Origin: an uncultured Campylobacter sp.
Lineage (GTDB): Bacteria; Campylobacterota; Campylobacteria; Campylobacterales; Campylobacteraceae
NCBI GenBank assembly: GCA_937965895.1
Contig: CALCKS010000213.1
Location: 1-16,942, forward strand
Length of the DNA stretch: 16,942 nucleotides
Reading direction: 5' to 3'
Position numbers and translations under genes: made by a program
The notes under the pieces: generated by a model
What the model was told of the DNA's origin: nothing
What the model saw: the letters and a program-made list of their open reading frames with translations, nothing else
Databases searched by the model: none
Part shown: positions 8,801 to 15,840 of the stretch, one piece after another
Numbering within the stretch: the first letter of the stretch is position 1
Layout of the letters: every line of letters begins with the position of its first letter

Positions 8801-10493
8801 TAAACCATACATCATCTGCCTTAACCTTAGTACCATCATTTAAGGTGGCATCAGAAGTTTGCCTGATAGAATTTCCATTATTATCGGTTGAAATTTCTTT
8901 ATAGTTTAGATTGATAGACTTTACTTTATCACTTAGTTTGATTAATTCTCCTTCATCAGTTACGGCATTAGAGTTTTTATCTTGCCATAATAGAAGCTTG
9001 TCGAAGTCTTTATCGTTTTTATCGATTATTCCGTCATTGTTAGTGTCAAATTCTTTAAGGGCGTTAAAGCCATTAGTATTTCCGCTAGTATGCGAATAGT
9101 AATTATCGCTTAAAGTATAGTTTCCGAATAGCTCGCCTCCGTTATCTATTTTGCCGTTTCCGTTTCTATCATACGCCAGTAGTGCGTCATCTTTTTGTAT
9201 CCACCCGGTAGCTTCGGCAAAGCCGTTATTATCCAGATCAAAGTTTCTAGTATAATCCAAACTTAGAGTATTTATTCCGTCGTTATTTAGATCTATAACT
9301 ATAGGAGAGCCGTCAGTTTCAGGATCATCCGGATCGCGGTCGTCATCGATGATTTTGCCGTGAGCAGGATTTTTAATCTTGGCTTTTGTGTTTGACTTAT
9401 CGGGTATTATTTCTGGATTTATCTCGAAGCTTCTATCCTCTTCTTTTTTACTGTTATCCTTCCAAGTATATTCATAGTCCTTCTCTTGCTCTCCCTCTTT
9501 AAAAGCTATCTCTTTATCTCCTACTTTTAGTGTTAGCGTTTCTCCTTTTTCAAGTTTTCTACTTAGGGTTATTTTGAAATTCATTTTTCCGCTTTTTTCA
9601 CTAGCCGTCGCATCAGATACGGAGACAAGGATCTCATCTGCATCCTGAAGGATTATACCTAAGGAGTTTTGGTCTTTATTGAAATTTTGTATGGTTACGG
9701 TCTCTAGTCGAAAGTTTGTAGCTGTTAAAGTTTTAGATTTTTCATCATATTTATATGTTGTCTCTAAGACTTCATCGTCATTAACATATATCCCTCTTTT
9801 AGCATCCCATTTTCCACCGGTAAGAACCTGCCCATCAAGTTCCACCTTGCCCTTTCCGTCGCTATCTATTATGGTATTGTCTCCATATACTTGATATGTA
9901 TCGTAACCGGTTCCGCCTATTAGTATATCTGAACCTGCTCCGTTGCTGCGGCCTATTAGGGTATCATTTCCATCACCGCCAAAAAGCACATCGGATTTGG
10001 TAGTGATAGGACCACCTTTAACTATTCCACTATGCCCCCTAAGTGGGCGGGCGTAGGTAGTACCATTTTTGAGAGTTACTTTTAATATATTATTATTAAT
10101 AGAAACCATATAATCGCTGTTTCTTTTATCATATTGCCTTTTTAAAAACGAGCCCAAATCATTTTCGTAAGCTTCTGCCGCCTGATTAATAAATTCAATA
10201 GCAATACCCACAGGACCACCAAAAAATCTGGCTACTGCAAATATAATAACATCTCCAGCTATCCCATTTAATTGCTTCTCTATCGATTCGCCATTTTTCA
10301 TATCTATAAAAATATTTCCTATTTCTGTATATAAAAATAAGCCATTTTTTAGTTTTACATCAGCCTTATCAAGCGAGAGCCCCGTTATATATGTGGCGTC
10401 ATTAAAAGCCAATCTTTCTAAATTAACACCAGCTTTACGCAACATCTCTTCAACATTATCAAGGGTTCTTTTGGCAGAATCTACTCTTTCCAT
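2838..10493 (-). CDS. Giant RTX protein (2551 aa), type I secreted, FrpC-like calcium module
   Basis: A secreted calcium-binding protein with no Sec signal peptide. In order: a helical N-terminus with a hydrophobic stretch (about 77-108); a first RTX block (about 168-202); a Calx-beta-like domain (about 283-385); an Asp-rich EF-hand-like module resembling the FrpC self-processing module (about 397-530); a helical domain with conserved segments near LPQVIASGN (about 587-780); ten modules (about 790-2250) that each combine GGxGxD nonapeptides, a YIFNKGDGND-type strand and a segment ending near SNGDKLSFEDIK; and a C-terminal tail of about 300 residues with the expected T1SS signal. The start is well supported by AAGGAG at 10501-10506, 7 bp before the ATG. 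It is the second gene of an operon with the membrane protein 14 bp upstream. No enzymatic toxin domain is recognised, so its function could be toxin, adhesin or surface-layer protein. Confidence 0.93.
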   Translation of the reverse strand: MERVDSAKRTLDNVEEMLRKAGVNLERLAFNDATYITGLSLDKADVKLKNGLFLYTEIGNIFIDMKNGESIEKQLNGIAGDVIIFAVARFFGGPVGIAIEFINQAAEAYENDLGSFLKRQYDKRNSDYMVSINNNILKVTLKNGTTYARPLRGHSGIVKGGPITTKSDVLFGGDGNDTLIGRSNGAGSDILIGGTGYDTYQVYGDNTIIDSDGKGKVELDGQVLTGGKWDAKRGIYVNDDEVLETTYKYDEKSKTLTATNFRLETVTIQNFNKDQNSLGIILQDADEILVSVSDATASEKSGKMNFKITLSRKLEKGETLTLKVGDKEIAFKEGEQEKDYEYTWKDNSKKEEDRSFEINPEIIPDKSNTKAKIKNPAHGKIIDDDRDPDDPETDGSPIVIDLNNDGINTLSLDYTRNFDLDNNGFAEATGWIQKDDALLAYDRNGNGKIDNGGELFGNYTLSDNYYSHTSGNTNGFNALKEFDTNNDGIIDKNDKDFDKLLLWQDKNSNAVTDEGELIKLSDKVKSINLNYKEISTDNNGNSIRQTSDATLNDGTKVKADDVWFKVSLNKTKEVADQSKISPQVQALPQVIASGNLNSLRVAASNNETLTTMINLYLMLSPEDRKKYIDELIYEWAEVEAIDKNSMRGYVKARDMAVYEKLAGKPFLQRGYNSSPWTNASNRVNDKINTFKYYVYASIELQTTYSDLNLDMEKMSLREDGKLSYKFDTLNSKLVQLYKDGKYDEIIKLMSIVREASAYKPIFQENLKLNLLNFCGSDDKLLSLCLNTYMSGTDGNDMINGNYEGNFINGGKGNDTLYGGYGDDTYIFNKGDGTDIIYDTTGNDKIQFRESIAPNDVSFKRELDKLIISIKSNDGTSNDSITIKNFFSVNPEIGNNTVRTIIFADGTVYDLNKILKLAPLGSTDKDDKLYLTDGNDTFDAGLGNDEIWSGNGDDVINGGEGDDTLYGNDGNDTLIGGKGDDKLDGGNGNDTYVFNKGDGNDTIVDWQGNNIIKFTQGISKEDLLVKHDSNGQIRLSFKNNIANSVTLTSTNISSIEFANGDKLTHEEIKRLFLTGDDTDNTIRGDYIGDNILIGNRGDDILIGGCQNDVYIFNKGDGVDTIIDNSGSDTIKFNDFNYEDIEIKKERTNLVISSRISNDKIVIKDFYFSNGEPSNSIEYIKFKDETLYDLINNKFVIATNEADKITLSNLDDKFNSLGGDDEIYGQDGNDIINGNEGNDKLYGNNGNDILSGSSGSDILDGGYGDDTLIGGKDDDILDGGYGDDTYIFNKGDGNDTIIDHQGSDTIKFGEGISKEDLIVKRVARMNDYTKQKEYADIVISFKNHLNDSIILRDVVYSNAISKNSIIETFEFSNGDKLSFEDIKKLSLIGSDNSENIVGYVHTHNIIKGEGGDDKLYGQGWNDTMYGGDGNDLIESGSGNDTLIGDVGNDILKGGIGDDTYVFNKGNGNDIIEDSEGVDTLKFGEGIRKEDLIISRNSDKDSYGYLLSYARDIIIKFKHNETDSITLKNVINENKTDIANVIENFEFANGEKLSFEDIKQLPLMGTDEGEGIKGFSDSNNTLVGNGGNDWLYGDKKNDILIGGEGDDNLIGNEGDDTYIYNIGDGNDTIYDYEGEDIIKFGKGINKEDIIVTKSEVKHNSFTGSKYRDLVISFREKQGSISLEHTISEDGSINEGDTHKTLVFENGDKLSFEDILKLSLTGDDEDNHISGYKYHNDTIEGKGGNDILNGDEGNDTLIGGEGNDRLGGGEGNDILIGGEGYDTLEGFRGDDTYIFNKGDGNDTIEEYGGDDTLKFGEGISKEDIIVKKNGYGGAYSNDIVISFKNNPTDSITLKDAIRMNEANKDKMIENFIFSNGDKLSFDDIRQLSLIGSNEKDDIKGYSDLNNIFQGMDGDDNLWGQRTDETFIGGKGNDYLGGDGGDDTYIFSPGDGNDIIFDSEGTNILQFTEGITKDDLLIGLEESRFIIRFKNSNDSIWFPHTSIKKIQFFNGDELSYEEMKKLALTGTDGDDVMSSCNDEDTVFIGGKGNDTLTGGSGNDTYIFNKGDGADSIRDENGNDTIKFGNGIRKNDLIIKRGDKKDLYEYDDVIISFKNSPNDSIAIKNIIADNKIRPSGIIENFEFASGEKLSFEDIKQLSLVGTNKDDLIKGYNDMDNEIKGGDGNDILIGGNGVNNILEGGSGNDTLRGCYDSYGNPDISMNGKNTFVFSRGDGNDMVENFKDNDLIKFKDIGSNEVKFNLNLVDNSLLISDKLSNSSVLIKNYDVRTNLNFQFKDGKILGSDFISGQVKLIDGGNTMVGGKEDNVFIYDGGAKTIMDLGGYDKVIYKNPVKRVRYDFGKNGSSDLKLIITPADPNAKNDILEVKGFFSNRDNVIEEFHIGKYLNIKAADIYKAFGKTYIASAKPAALAMDANLAMNNKDQISPLSKSSSDGSNSKSGWDMVLGSGDKNELKAIVSKYCDDSNLNTPDLNSNLSVSNAMDLNSAPGVIQEEALKDNAFLSQDTVNKIIEQLNVYADNSEALEFNQKDIRKDDMQVYMS
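3790..8130 (-). repeat. Array of ten RTX / haemolysin-type calcium-binding modules
   Basis: The conserved FNKGDG-type motif recurs near 8005, 7505, 7150, 6625, 6105, 5632, 5117, 4657, 4310 and 3817. Spacing is about 350-525 bp, so module size varies mainly with the number of nonapeptides. Module 8 (near 4657) has SPGDGND and module 10 has SRGDGND in place of NKGDGND; module 6 has NIGDGND. Each block should fold into a parallel beta-roll on binding calcium outside the cell. Confidence 0.85.
6646..6731 (-). repeat. In-frame 54-bp internal duplication in the RTX gene
   Basis: A 32-bp stretch at 6646-6677 recurs at 6700-6731 with one mismatch; its last 23 bp are identical. The offset is 54 bp, which is 18 codons or two nonapeptides. 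It encodes DILDGGYGDDT twice. This is the cleanest sign of recent repeat expansion in the array. Confidence 0.75.
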
Positions 10494-10507
10494 CTAATTT
10501 CTCCTTA

Positions 10508-11449
10508 TTAAAAATTTTTAACTCTTAAAAGATAATTTGGCGCGTCTAGGTCTTTATTAAATTTTAGTTTCATATATTTTTTCAGCTCGTTATATTCTTT
10601 ATTAGTGGGTATAAATACAAAAAATTTGTTGTAAAGCGCGTCTATAATTAAAGCATCGACAAATCTACATGAAAATAAGCCGCCCTTAAATAGATGAAAA
10701 ATCATTTGCGGTATAAAAAGAAAGATAATTGCCCCCATGCAGCAAAATAACATTATAAAGACTATCATAGGGTCATCAAATATCGCGCCATAAATATAAG
10801 CGATTACGTATATAGTAAGACAGGTTTTTCCTATAATTCTTTCCGTTTCCGTGTATTTTCGTGTTTCGCTTTCATAAACAAGTGCGAAAGTCTTTTTAAA
10901 ATATAAAATATCATCAAATTTCATTACGAGCTGCTCGCCTGATTTTATACATTTTATGCTTGAGTTTAAAAATATAAATTTCCTTCCGTAATGCTGTGAA
11001 AAACCCTTAAGAGCCCTAGCAACCAAAGGTGCGGTAAGCAGAATATTCGCAACTTTTCTATCATAAGGGATGTTGGACACTAAATTTATAAACATAGCAA
11101 AACAAAGCAACGCTACTATAGCTATAATATTTACGATCGGCATATAGTCTTTGATTACCAACGGCTCTTTGTCGTAATCTCTAGCTTGAGTTTTAGAATT
11201 TTTGTTAGAAGTGGCTTGACTTGAATATAAATTTTGAAATTTTGAATCGTCCTTTGCGTTTGAATTTGAGCGGTCTGAATTTTTGTCATTAAAATTCAAA
11301 ATTTCAGAATTCGAACTGTTTAAATCTGAAGCATCAGAATTTGGGATGTCAAAATTTTGAGCGTCAGAATTTTCCAGAGAGCCTTGCTCTAAATTTTGAC
11401 GTCGTTCGTTTAGAATTTTCTTTAGCTCTTCAAGCCTTGCTTCGTTCAT
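10508..11449 (-). CDS. Membrane protein before the RTX gene, candidate immunity or accessory protein
   Basis: A 313-residue protein of unrecognised family. Residues 1-22 are a charged helix, followed by an Asn/Asp/Ser-rich low-complexity stretch (about 24-90). Hydrophobic segments lie at about 104-125, 209-224 and 227-252, with a soluble region between the first two (about 126-208) and a basic C-terminus. It is not a HlyC-type acyltransferase, being longer, membrane-bound and lacking that fold's motifs as far as I can see. It is the first gene of the operon and ends 14 bp before the RTX start, so both are made together. That order fits an immunity protein protecting the producer from the secreted RTX protein, but it could also help export or anchoring. 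GGGG lies 6 bp upstream of the ATG. Confidence 0.7.
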   Translation of the reverse strand: MNEARLEELKKILNERRQNLEQGSLENSDAQNFDIPNSDASDLNSSNSEILNFNDKNSDRSNSNAKDDSKFQNLYSSQATSNKNSKTQARDYDKEPLVIKDYMPIVNIIAIVALLCFAMFINLVSNIPYDRKVANILLTAPLVARALKGFSQHYGRKFIFLNSSIKCIKSGEQLVMKFDDILYFKKTFALVYESETRKYTETERIIGKTCLTIYVIAYIYGAIFDDPMIVFIMLFCCMGAIIFLFIPQMIFHLFKGGLFSCRFVDALIIDALYNKFFVFIPTNKEYNELKKYMKLKFNKDLDAPNYLLRVKNF

Positions 11450-11483
11450 CCTTATCCCCGTTGACGATCTCGGAAGTTCGTCT

Positions 11484-11489
11484 ATTTTA
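11484..11489 (-). promoter_or_regulatory. Possible -10 box of the membrane protein-RTX operon
   Basis: TAAAAT on the minus strand, about 35 bp before the start codon at 11449. It is one mismatch from consensus. Upstream sequence is A/T-rich but no -35 box is clear. Confidence 0.35.
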
Positions 11490-11500
11490 CTCTTTGCGGC

Positions 11501-11515
11501 TTAATCAGATATTAA
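11501..11515. promoter_or_regulatory. Short dyad TTAAT-N5-ATTAA, possible operator
   Basis: A 5-bp inverted repeat in the divergent region, just upstream of the candidate minus-strand -10 box. The word AATCAGAT within it (11503-11510) recurs at 11561-11568, just before the candidate plus-strand -10 box. A shared regulator of both operons could bind here; such short A/T-rich dyads also arise by chance. Confidence 0.25.
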
Positions 11516-11573
11516 ATTACCATAGCAGCCTACCTTGCGTTATTACGTGCCATCATTCCCAATCAGATCGGCA

Positions 11574-11579
11574 TATAAT
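11574..11579 (+). promoter_or_regulatory. Possible -10 box of the type I secretion operon
   Basis: A perfect TATAAT on the plus strand, about 250 bp before the ABC transporter start. The implied leader is long, so a nearer promoter may also exist. No clear -35 box is seen, as is usual in this group. Confidence 0.4.
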
Positions 11580-11828
11580 GACAAAATTTTTACATGTTGC
11601 GTAGATGTCATAAAGTCGATTTTGAACTGAATATTTTTGTCGGGTATCCCGTCGGTTGTCATAAGCTATTCGATAGCCATTCCTATGCCCATTCTTTCTT
11701 GCAACGCTATTGTTCTAGTTCCCCGAATTCTCCCAATCCCTTAAATTTCTTTAAAATTCCCTCCGAATTTAAGCCCCGTTTCAAATAGACTTAATAGAAT
11801 TCTTTCAAATTTCACTCAAAGGTATCTA

Positions 11829-14192
11829 ATGCAAACCGCCCTGGGCTCGCTAGGTCTGATAGCCGCCGTAAATCATATCCCATTCGATGCCAAGGCGCTT
11901 ATAAACAAATTTGCACTAAGCAGCGAGGAGCCGCAGATCGAAGAGCTGGTGCGTATGGCTAAGCATTGCGAGTTTAAGGCTAAAATCAAAAAGCTAAATC
12001 TTTCAAATTTGATGCGCTATAAGCCTCCCTTTATCCTTCAGAAAAAGGACGGAAGCTACTTTAACGTCCTAAAGATTGAGCAGCAAAGCGAAGCGGATAT
12101 TAAAGCGGCAAACGCTAGCAAGACAGCCGTCGATTTAGATAGCGCAAATTCCAAAGATACGGCAGATTCCAAGGAGATATTGAGCTCTAAAAGCGACACG
12201 ACAAATTCTTTAAACTCATCTTCATCCGCATCGTTCTCTTCCGGCGCGCCGTCTTCATCCCACGCGAACTCATACAATTCCTCCGCCAAAGAGACTAAAG
12301 CTCCCCGCCCATCCAAATCCCCTCAATCTAAAGCCTCACAAGAGCCAGAAGCATCTGTTAAATTTATCGTATTTGACGGCGGAAATTCCGTAAAAGAGCT
12401 AGGCGCGAGCGAGCTATTTGATCTTTGCAGCGGCGAGTTTATCGTGCTAGCCCATAAAACTCTGAATTCTCAGATCAAATTCGGCTTTGCCTGGTTTTAC
12501 AAGCGGATGCTAAGCTTTAAAAGAGTCGTATTTGAAGTGCTTTTGGCTTCATTTATCATGCAGCTTTTTGGCCTAGTGACGCCGCTTTTTACTCAGGTAG
12601 TGCTCGATAAGGTTTTAACTCATCATAGCATTAGCACGCTAAATGTCATTGCATTTGCATTTTTGGCGACCATCATATTTGAGATGCTTTTAAGCCTAAG
12701 TAGAAATTATATATTCGCGCATACTACCACTAAAATCGACGCCAGGCTCGGTAGCGAGCTTTTTAGCCACTTAGCTCTACTTCCGATGACCTACTTTGAG
12801 AACCGTAAAGTTGGAAACATCGTTGCTAGAGTGCGAGAACTAGATAGCATAAGAGAGTTTATCGCAAATAAAAGCGTAAGCGTGCTACTTGATATTTTAT
12901 TTAGCTTCGTATTTGTCTTTATGATGCTGCTTTATAGCATTAAGCTTACGCTGATCGCAATTGCTTTCATAAGCGTAATTGCTGCTATATATTTTTTCAT
13001 CACGCCGGTACTTAGAAGGAGGCTGGAGGATAAATTCCAAATGGGAGCCGCTTCAAACTCCTATCTCGTAGAAGCGGTAACCGGAATGCAAACGGTAAAA
13101 TCTCTAGCGATCGAGGGCAGTATGCAAAAGATGTGGGAGGAAAATCTAGGCAGATACGTCCGCTCATCTTTTAATCTTTCAAATTTAAGCAACGTCGCAA
13201 GCGGCTTTGCCTCCGCACTACAAAAGCTTATGACGCTTTGCATTTTATATTTCGGCGTAGGGCTAGTAATAGAGGGCAAGCTAAGCGTAGGTCAGCTCAT
13301 CGCCTTTCAGATGTTTGCGGGGCAATTTAGCGCTCCTGTAATGAGGCTAGTAGGTCTTTGGAATGAGTTTCAGCAGGCCCTTCTTAGCGTAGATAGACTG
13401 GGAGATATATTAAATACTCCAACCGAGCAGAGCACCGATAAGCCGATCGCGCTAAATAATATAGAAGGGGATATAAAATTTGACGCCGTAAATTTCAGAT
13501 ACAGGCCGGATCTAAATTTGGTGCTAAAAGATATCAGCTTTCACGTAGAACCGGGCAAAAGCGTAGGCATAGTCGGTAGAAGCGGCAGCGGCAAAAGCAC
13601 GATTACGAAGCTGATCGAGCGGCTCTATCTGCAAAGCTCGGGCGCCGTTTATATAGACGGCATAGATATCAGACACCTAAATCCATATCTTTTAAGGCAA
13701 AACATCGGCGTAGTCCTTCAGGAAAACTATCTATTTAGCGGTAGTATCAAAGAAAACATCGCCTTTGCCGCAAGCGGAGCGAGTATGGAGGAGATCATCA
13801 GAGTTAGCAAGATCGCGGGCGCTCATGATTTTATTGCAGAGCTTGCGGGAGGTTACGATACCTTCGTAGGCGAGCGCGGCTCTAGCCTTAGCGGCGGACA
13901 AAAACAGCGCATCGCAATCGCTAGAGCGCTCATAAATAATCCTAAAATTTTGATCTTTGATGAGGCGACCTCCGCACTTGATTATGAAAGCGAAAGCATC
14001 ATCAATCAAAATTTAAGCGAGATCAAAAAGGGAAAAACCTTCATCATCATAGCCCATAGGCTAAATTCCGTTAAGAATTGCGACGAAATTTTAGTACTTG
14101 ATAAGGGCGAGATCGTAGAGCGCGGAAAGCACGAGGAGCTAATGGCTCTGGGCGGCTACTACAAGAGCTTATATGATAAGCAGGCAGGTTAA
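11829..14192 (+). CDS. HlyB-like type I secretion ABC exporter
   Basis: The inner-membrane ATPase of a type I secretion system (787 residues; HlyB has 707). It has an N-terminal C39-like domain (about 1-225), a transmembrane domain (about 230-520) and an ATPase domain. In the last, Walker A GRSGSGKST is at 583-591, signature LSGGQ at 687-691, Walker B ends in Asp711 with catalytic Glu712, and the H-loop His is at 743. The C39 catalytic Cys is replaced in the GSLGL segment and the catalytic His by Tyr77, so like HlyB it should bind rather than cleave its substrate. A Ser-rich insertion at about 84-176 splits this domain and accounts for the extra length. AAAGG lies 6 bp before the ATG. It is divergent from the RTX operon, its likely cargo. 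Confidence 0.95.
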   Translation: MQTALGSLGLIAAVNHIPFDAKALINKFALSSEEPQIEELVRMAKHCEFKAKIKKLNLSNLMRYKPPFILQKKDGSYFNVLKIEQQSEADIKAANASKTAVDLDSANSKDTADSKEILSSKSDTTNSLNSSSSASFSSGAPSSSHANSYNSSAKETKAPRPSKSPQSKASQEPEASVKFIVFDGGNSVKELGASELFDLCSGEFIVLAHKTLNSQIKFGFAWFYKRMLSFKRVVFEVLLASFIMQLFGLVTPLFTQVVLDKVLTHHSISTLNVIAFAFLATIIFEMLLSLSRNYIFAHTTTKIDARLGSELFSHLALLPMTYFENRKVGNIVARVRELDSIREFIANKSVSVLLDILFSFVFVFMMLLYSIKLTLIAIAFISVIAAIYFFITPVLRRRLEDKFQMGAASNSYLVEAVTGMQTVKSLAIEGSMQKMWEENLGRYVRSSFNLSNLSNVASGFASALQKLMTLCILYFGVGLVIEGKLSVGQLIAFQMFAGQFSAPVMRLVGLWNEFQQALLSVDRLGDILNTPTEQSTDKPIALNNIEGDIKFDAVNFRYRPDLNLVLKDISFHVEPGKSVGIVGRSGSGKSTITKLIERLYLQSSGAVYIDGIDIRHLNPYLLRQNIGVVLQENYLFSGSIKENIAFAASGASMEEIIRVSKIAGAHDFIAELAGGYDTFVGERGSSLSGGQKQRIAIARALINNPKILIFDEATSALDYESESIINQNLSEIKKGKTFIIIAHRLNSVKNCDEILVLDKGEIVERGKHEELMALGGYYKSLYDKQAG

Positions 14193-14217
14193 GCCGAAGA
14201 GTAGGGCGGGATAAACA

Positions 14218-15519
14218 ATGCTAAAAATTTTCAAAAGAATAGATGATGATTCAAACGAGTTCAAGCCTCTTTTAATCGAGATAGAGGATGCTCCGCAAAA
14301 CCCGCTAGGAAGATCTATCTTATGGATAGCTTGCGGGGCTTTGATATTTGCCTTGCTGTGGATGGTATTTGCTAAAGTGGATATCGTAGTAAGCGCTAAC
14401 GGCAAAGTCGTGCCCGACGGCGAGATTAAAATTTTAAAATCTCTCGAAAGCGGCGTTGTCTCTAAAATTTTAGTAAAAGAGGGCGATAGAGTAAAAAAGG
14501 GCGATCATCTAATCTTAATCGATCCTAGCGTCTCTACGGTAAATTTATCCACCAAGCAAGAAAGCTTGACGCTACTTGAATACTCGATAAAAAGGCTTGA
14601 CGCTCTAAGCTCTGGCAGGAGTCTGGATGCTAACATCAGCGCGGACGAGCTTAGCTTATACAATACGCAAAAATCAAATTACGAAGAGAGCATAAATGTC
14701 TATAATCTAAAAATGCAAGCTCTGCAAATGGAAATAAATTCCACCAATTTAGAAGTTGAGAGACTAAGCGGCATTTTAAAGATAGATGAAGCGCGGCTGA
14801 ATAATCTAAATAAAGTAAAAGATATAATAGCGCGCAAGGATCTATATGAGCTAAAATCAAAGGTAATCGAGCTAAACTCCAATCTTAAAATTTCAAAAGA
14901 AAAGCTTTCCGAGCAAAAGGTAAATTTAGATGAGCTAGCTAAAGAGCTTGAGGCCTTTAAAAGCCAAAGCATATCAAAGTGGCTCGATGAGATGCTAGCC
15001 AAACAGAAGGAAGCAAGCTCGCTAAAAGCGGAGATCAACGCGATCTTGTTTCAAACCAGACAGCAGATCATCTCCTCTCCCGTTGATGGCTTTGTGGGAA
15101 AGCTACTTGTAAATACGCAAGGAACCGCCATCACAAATCAAGAAAATTTAATCTCTATAGTGCCTAGCGATAAGCCTTTAATCATCAAAGCAAACGTACT
15201 TAATAAAGACATAGGCTATCTGGAAAATAATCAAAGCGTAGCCATTAAGGTTCAGACCTTCGACTTTCAAAAATACGGCAAGCTAGAGGGTAGGCTGATT
15301 CACATAGCAAACGATGCGATAAACGATGAGAAGCTGGGAGAAATTTACGAAGTAAAGATCAGACCGGATTCTACATTTTTAATCGTAGATGGGATCAAAA
15401 AGGAGATCGAACCCGGTATGAGCGTAACGGCGGAGGTAAAAGTAGGCAAACGGCGCGTAATAGAGCTATTTATCTACCCCGTCATCAAATACCTGGATGA
15501 AGGACTTAGCGTAAGATAG
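14218..15519 (+). CDS. HlyD-like membrane fusion protein of the type I secretion system
   Basis: The periplasmic adaptor (433 residues) that links the ABC exporter to an outer-membrane TolC-type channel. A short cytoplasmic N-terminus precedes one transmembrane helix (about 33-53). The first lipoyl half-motif lies at about 74-104, long alpha-helical coiled-coil segments at about 112-280, the second lipoyl half (SSPVDGFVGKL) at about 282-318, then the beta-barrel region. The ending, GKRRVIELFIYPVIKYLDEG, is typical of HlyD/LapC-type adaptors. It starts 25 bp after the exporter stop, with G-rich sequence ahead of the ATG, so the two genes form an operon. No TolC homologue follows, so that component must be encoded elsewhere. 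Confidence 0.94.
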   Translation: MLKIFKRIDDDSNEFKPLLIEIEDAPQNPLGRSILWIACGALIFALLWMVFAKVDIVVSANGKVVPDGEIKILKSLESGVVSKILVKEGDRVKKGDHLILIDPSVSTVNLSTKQESLTLLEYSIKRLDALSSGRSLDANISADELSLYNTQKSNYEESINVYNLKMQALQMEINSTNLEVERLSGILKIDEARLNNLNKVKDIIARKDLYELKSKVIELNSNLKISKEKLSEQKVNLDELAKELEAFKSQSISKWLDEMLAKQKEASSLKAEINAILFQTRQQIISSPVDGFVGKLLVNTQGTAITNQENLISIVPSDKPLIIKANVLNKDIGYLENNQSVAIKVQTFDFQKYGKLEGRLIHIANDAINDEKLGEIYEVKIRPDSTFLIVDGIKKEIEPGMSVTAEVKVGKRRVIELFIYPVIKYLDEGLSVR

Positions 15520-15840
15520 GGAAGGAGGGCAGGCGGCTATTTACCGTTTTTTATTTGTTCAAATATAACTTGAAATTTTAGAACGGATACAAGAATTTCT
15601 AGATTTTTTAGTGAGTAATCGTTTTTGCCGCTATCGGCCCTTTATCTCAATCTATCATCAAATCCCCTGCTCATATAAAAATTTGGCGCATTTTACCCTT
15701 TTATGAAGTATTTAAAATTTAAAATCGCTTTACCATATCGAATTTCAAGGTCTTTTGCTGCTCTAAATTTTAAAATTTCACTTCGCAGTATCGCAAAATT
15801 ATAAAGCATAGAAGTAAATGCAATATGCGATATAAAATAG
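15520..15840. other. Intergenic, no clear gene
   Basis: A/T-rich sequence after the HlyD-like gene. A weak terminator is possible near 15536-15556: a very short stem around CGGCTATTTACCG followed by six T. In one plus-strand frame near 15745-15800 a short segment reading LRSIAKL resembles part of the HTH of the gene at 1693-2106. That could be a trace of the same gene before the decayed integrase, but the match is too short to rely on. Confidence 0.4.

Noticed and set aside
10508..11449. Membrane protein considered as a HlyC-type toxin acyltransferase or a FrpD-like lipoprotein
   Set aside because: It has three hydrophobic segments, no lipoprotein signal and is far longer than HlyC; neither family fits.
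11594..11788. Plus-strand ORF of 64 codons in the divergent region
   Set aside because: No ribosome binding site or recognisable domain, and it lies where promoters are expected.
12056..12316. Minus-strand ORF inside the exporter gene
   Set aside because: Antisense to the low-complexity Ser-rich insertion; its open frame follows from that biased composition.
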